DNA of 5,879 bases from Bacteroidota bacterium (GTDB lineage: Bacteria > Bacteroidota > Bacteroidia > Chitinophagales > Saprospiraceae). Shown here in pieces: positions 3,688-5,879 of the stretch. Each line of letters begins with the position of its first letter. Within the stretch, counting starts at the first letter, position 1. The position numbers were made by a program, and so were the translations under genes. Under the pieces are notes generated by a model. The model did no database searches, was not told where the DNA came from, and was given only the letters and a program-made list of their open reading frames with translations. Location: positions 1 to 5,879 of the forward strand of contig JAJRQS010000315.1 of assembly GCA_024280135.1 (NCBI GenBank). The letters run 5' to 3'.

Positions 3688-5879
3688 ATGGTCAGACTTC
3701 TTCTCTTAATGTTTATTGTTTTATTTTCCTTGCCTATTCAGGCACAAACCACCGTGTCCACTTTTCACAACATCAGTTTGTATTGGTCACCGGCAGGAGG
3801 CATATCAGACAAAAAAGTAATCGTACAATTTAAAAAAAATGACGAAAACGAATGGCATAGTGGCCTAGCTTTGCAATATAACCCAATTGCAAATTGCGGA
3901 ATCAACCCCAAAACCAATGAGCGATATGACAAAGCAGATTACAGGGGTAGTATCGTCAATTTAGAACCTGGAACTACTTACGATATTCAATTGACGCTAG
4001 AGGGTACGAATACCTCTGCAACCATTCAAGCCAGCACTTGGAGTGAAAACTTCCCAGTTGCTCAAACGATCGTAGTAGCAAGCCAATCGGGACAATACAA
4101 TATAGACCCAAGGGTCGGTAGTCCAAATGGTTATATTCTCATAGATGGTACGGGTTCCACCATAGATGTTAACAAACAAAATAACCTATGCATCAAAGTG
4201 AGAAATTCTGCTTATGTCATCATAAGAGGGTTTACCCTCAAAGGAGCTAAAAAAAATGCCATCCAATTATTCGATAGCCACCACATCATTGTTGAAGATT
4301 GTGATATTAGTGATTGGGGAGAAGAAGATGTCCCAGGCAGTGGATTTGGGGTCAATTATCAAGCGGCAATTTACGGCCCCTCTTATCATCTAGACAATTA
4401 CAAACAGAATATACATAATATTATTGTTCAAAGAAATAAAATCCACGATCCAACCTATCCGTCCAACTCTTGGGCTCAATTACACGATCCAAATGCAGAT
4501 CCTAATGTGAATAAAAACTATCACCCAGCAGGACCGCAAGCGGTTTCATTGGGCATGTCATTCATCGGCAACAATGTTATTCGTTACAATGATATTTGGA
4601 GTTCTGAAGGTCACTATTTTAATGACATATTAGGCCAATGGGAAAACTCTAGCTATACGGGTTTTCCGGGAGCGGATTCAGATATTTATGGCAACTACCT
4701 AGCCAATGGATATGATGATGGAATAGAAGCAGAAGGCGGCGACATGAATGTCCGTATTTGGAATAACTACATTTCCGATAATTTAATTCAAATCGCCAAT
4801 GCCTGTAATTCAGTAGGTCCATTGTACATCTGGCAAAACGTATTCAACCATAATACTTCTCCTGTGGGCAGTATATATGGTGTATATGGTCCCGTTATCA
4901 AATTTGGGAATGCCGGAGATCCTGGATTTATGACGGGCCAAACGTATGTTTTTAATAATACAATTCTTCAACCTAATGGGGAAGGAGCGGGCGGCCTTGG
5001 AACTTCGGAGGGGTTCAATCGAATTATCAAACACTGCCAGTCTCGAAATAATATTCTTAAGGTTCGGGATAATACCGTTAATTCCATTTCTGTAAAACCT
5101 AATTACAATGTTGATATAGACTATGATTATGACCTAATGAACAAAGGTTATCCTGATGGCCAAGAAACCCATGGCATTCCCAATAGCAATCCAATCTATG
5201 CGAATGGAGCCCCTGTTCTTAATATGAATACAAAGACAGGTAATTTTCAGCTTGCGCAAAATAGTCCTGGCTTTGATGCTGGCGTTATCATTCCTAATTT
5301 TAAAGATGTTTTTAATGGTGTCGGCCCAGACATGGGAGCGCACGAAGCTGGAACTGCAGATATTGTTTATGGTATTTCTGCAGCATATCAAATTCCACTG
5401 CCTGTTGAGTTCGTCAGTTTTAACGGAAAAGAGGAGAAAAATTATCATCTTTTGTCTTGGCGAACGGCTTCTGAATTCAACACCGATTTTTTTAATATTG
5501 AGCATAGTACAGACTTCGAGCGATGGACTACAATAGGAAAAATAGAAGCCGCTCATAATAGCCTTAATCAACAGCAGTACTTTTTTAAATATCAAGATAT
5601 CCAGCCTATGAATTATTACCGGTTAAAGTCTGTTGACTATGATGGCTCGTTTAAATATTCTAATATAATCTCCATTTTGGGAAAAATAAAATCTGTTTCT
5701 ATTTTTCCAAACCCTTCCCATGACATCATCCACCTCCGTAATAAAAAAGCTAATATGGAGATCAAAATTTATGATAATTGGGGCAGACTACTTCAAACAT
5801 CTAATTATAATGGTCAATATTTAGATGTACACTCCTTACCACAAGGAACTTATTATATTTCCATCAATGGTTTTGTGGA
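3688..5879 (+). CDS. Secreted parallel beta-helix protein with T9SS type A sorting domain (partial, 3' end cut)
   Basis: The frame is open from ATG 3688 to the window edge: 730 full codons plus two bases, no stop. The signal peptide is residues 1-19 (core LLLLMFIVLF, cleavage IQA|Q). Residues about 25-117 look fibronectin-III-like ('NLEPGTTYDIQLTL', 91-104). Residues about 130-555 form a right-handed parallel beta-helix, with repeated turns such as 'VIIRGFTL', 'HHIIVEDCDISDW' and 'NNVIRYNDIW'. They also carry the signature 'DDGIEAEGGDMNVRIW' (343-358) and 'GPLYIWQNVF' (377-386). The helix ends in 'DMGAHE' (548-553), typical of pectate-lyase-like 'choice-of-anchor Q' proteins. Residues 570-667 are a second fibronectin-like module common before sorting domains ('LPVEF', 'SWRTASE', 'YYRLKSVDYDG'). 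From about 670, 'SIFPNPSHD' opens a T9SS type A C-terminal domain; roughly 10-15 residues are probably missing. It is probably exported by Sec, then T9SS, to the cell surface or medium. A role in polysaccharide cleavage or binding is plausible, but no lyase family or catalytic residues can be assigned. Confidence 0.95.
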   Translation, partial: MVRLLLLMFIVLFSLPIQAQTTVSTFHNISLYWSPAGGISDKKVIVQFKKNDENEWHSGLALQYNPIANCGINPKTNERYDKADYRGSIVNLEPGTTYDIQLTLEGTNTSATIQASTWSENFPVAQTIVVASQSGQYNIDPRVGSPNGYILIDGTGSTIDVNKQNNLCIKVRNSAYVIIRGFTLKGAKKNAIQLFDSHHIIVEDCDISDWGEEDVPGSGFGVNYQAAIYGPSYHLDNYKQNIHNIIVQRNKIHDPTYPSNSWAQLHDPNADPNVNKNYHPAGPQAVSLGMSFIGNNVIRYNDIWSSEGHYFNDILGQWENSSYTGFPGADSDIYGNYLANGYDDGIEAEGGDMNVRIWNNYISDNLIQIANACNSVGPLYIWQNVFNHNTSPVGSIYGVYGPVIKFGNAGDPGFMTGQTYVFNNTILQPNGEGAGGLGTSEGFNRIIKHCQSRNNILKVRDNTVNSISVKPNYNVDIDYDYDLMNKGYPDGQETHGIPNSNPIYANGAPVLNMNTKTGNFQLAQNSPGFDAGVIIPNFKDVFNGVGPDMGAHEAGTADIVYGISAAYQIPLPVEFVSFNGKEEKNYHLLSWRTASEFNTDFFNIEHSTDFERWTTIGKIEAAHNSLNQQQYFFKYQDIQPMNYYRLKSVDYDGSFKYSNIISILGKIKSVSIFPNPSHDIIHLRNKKANMEIKIYDNWGRLLQTSNYNGQYLDVHSLPQGTYYISINGFV

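Noticed and set aside
5134..5595. Antisense frame of 153 codons within the beta-helix gene
   Set aside because: The + strand in this region encodes the well-recognised helix end and fibronectin-like module; the antisense product is a shadow with no domain character.

Overview
The window looks like a chromosomal piece of a Bacteroidota bacterium, possibly of the Saprospiria or a related marine/environmental group. Four things suggest this: a type IX secretion (T9SS) C-terminal sorting domain on the last gene, the 'LPVEF...LLSW.TASE...YYRL..VDYDG' module in front of it, the FeoB gate sequence 'ACAIPAIM' that I associate with this phylum, and possible promoters resembling the Bacteroidota -7 box (TAnnTTTG) instead of a -10 TATAAT. 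The genus-level guess rests on memory of such proteins, not on a search. All four genes lie on the + strand.

Region 1 (31-2401) is a compact ferrous iron uptake operon. feoA, a small SH3-like cytoplasmic protein, overlaps by 8 bases with feoB, the GTPase-coupled inner-membrane Fe2+ transporter. No feoC is present. FeoA and FeoB are separate proteins here, not fused.

Region 2 (2402-2746) is 345 bases without a convincing gene. It starts with a G-rich segment and three spaced CAGAT words. Two potential hairpins follow that share the word TGACTTTCG, the second being strong and followed by a short T-run. The rest is AT-rich leader for the next gene.

Region 3 (2747-3505) is a low-GC gene for an exported protein of 252 residues, probably a small outer-membrane beta-barrel of unknown function.

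Region 4 (3506-3687) is a short AT-rich spacer with a promoter-like element close to the next start.

Region 5 (3688 to the window end) is the largest gene, open at the right edge with 730 complete codons visible. It encodes a secreted multi-domain protein: signal peptide, fibronectin-III-like domain, right-handed parallel beta-helix of the pectate-lyase-like type, a second fibronectin-like module, and a T9SS type A sorting domain cut by the window end. It is probably carried across the outer membrane by T9SS and anchored on the surface or released. Its substrate cannot be read from the sequence.

The iron operon and the two exported proteins do not form an obvious pathway. The two exported-protein genes do share a similar short sequence at an identical distance from their start codons, which may be a common promoter core. 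I found no CRISPR array, tRNA, rRNA or transposase gene.
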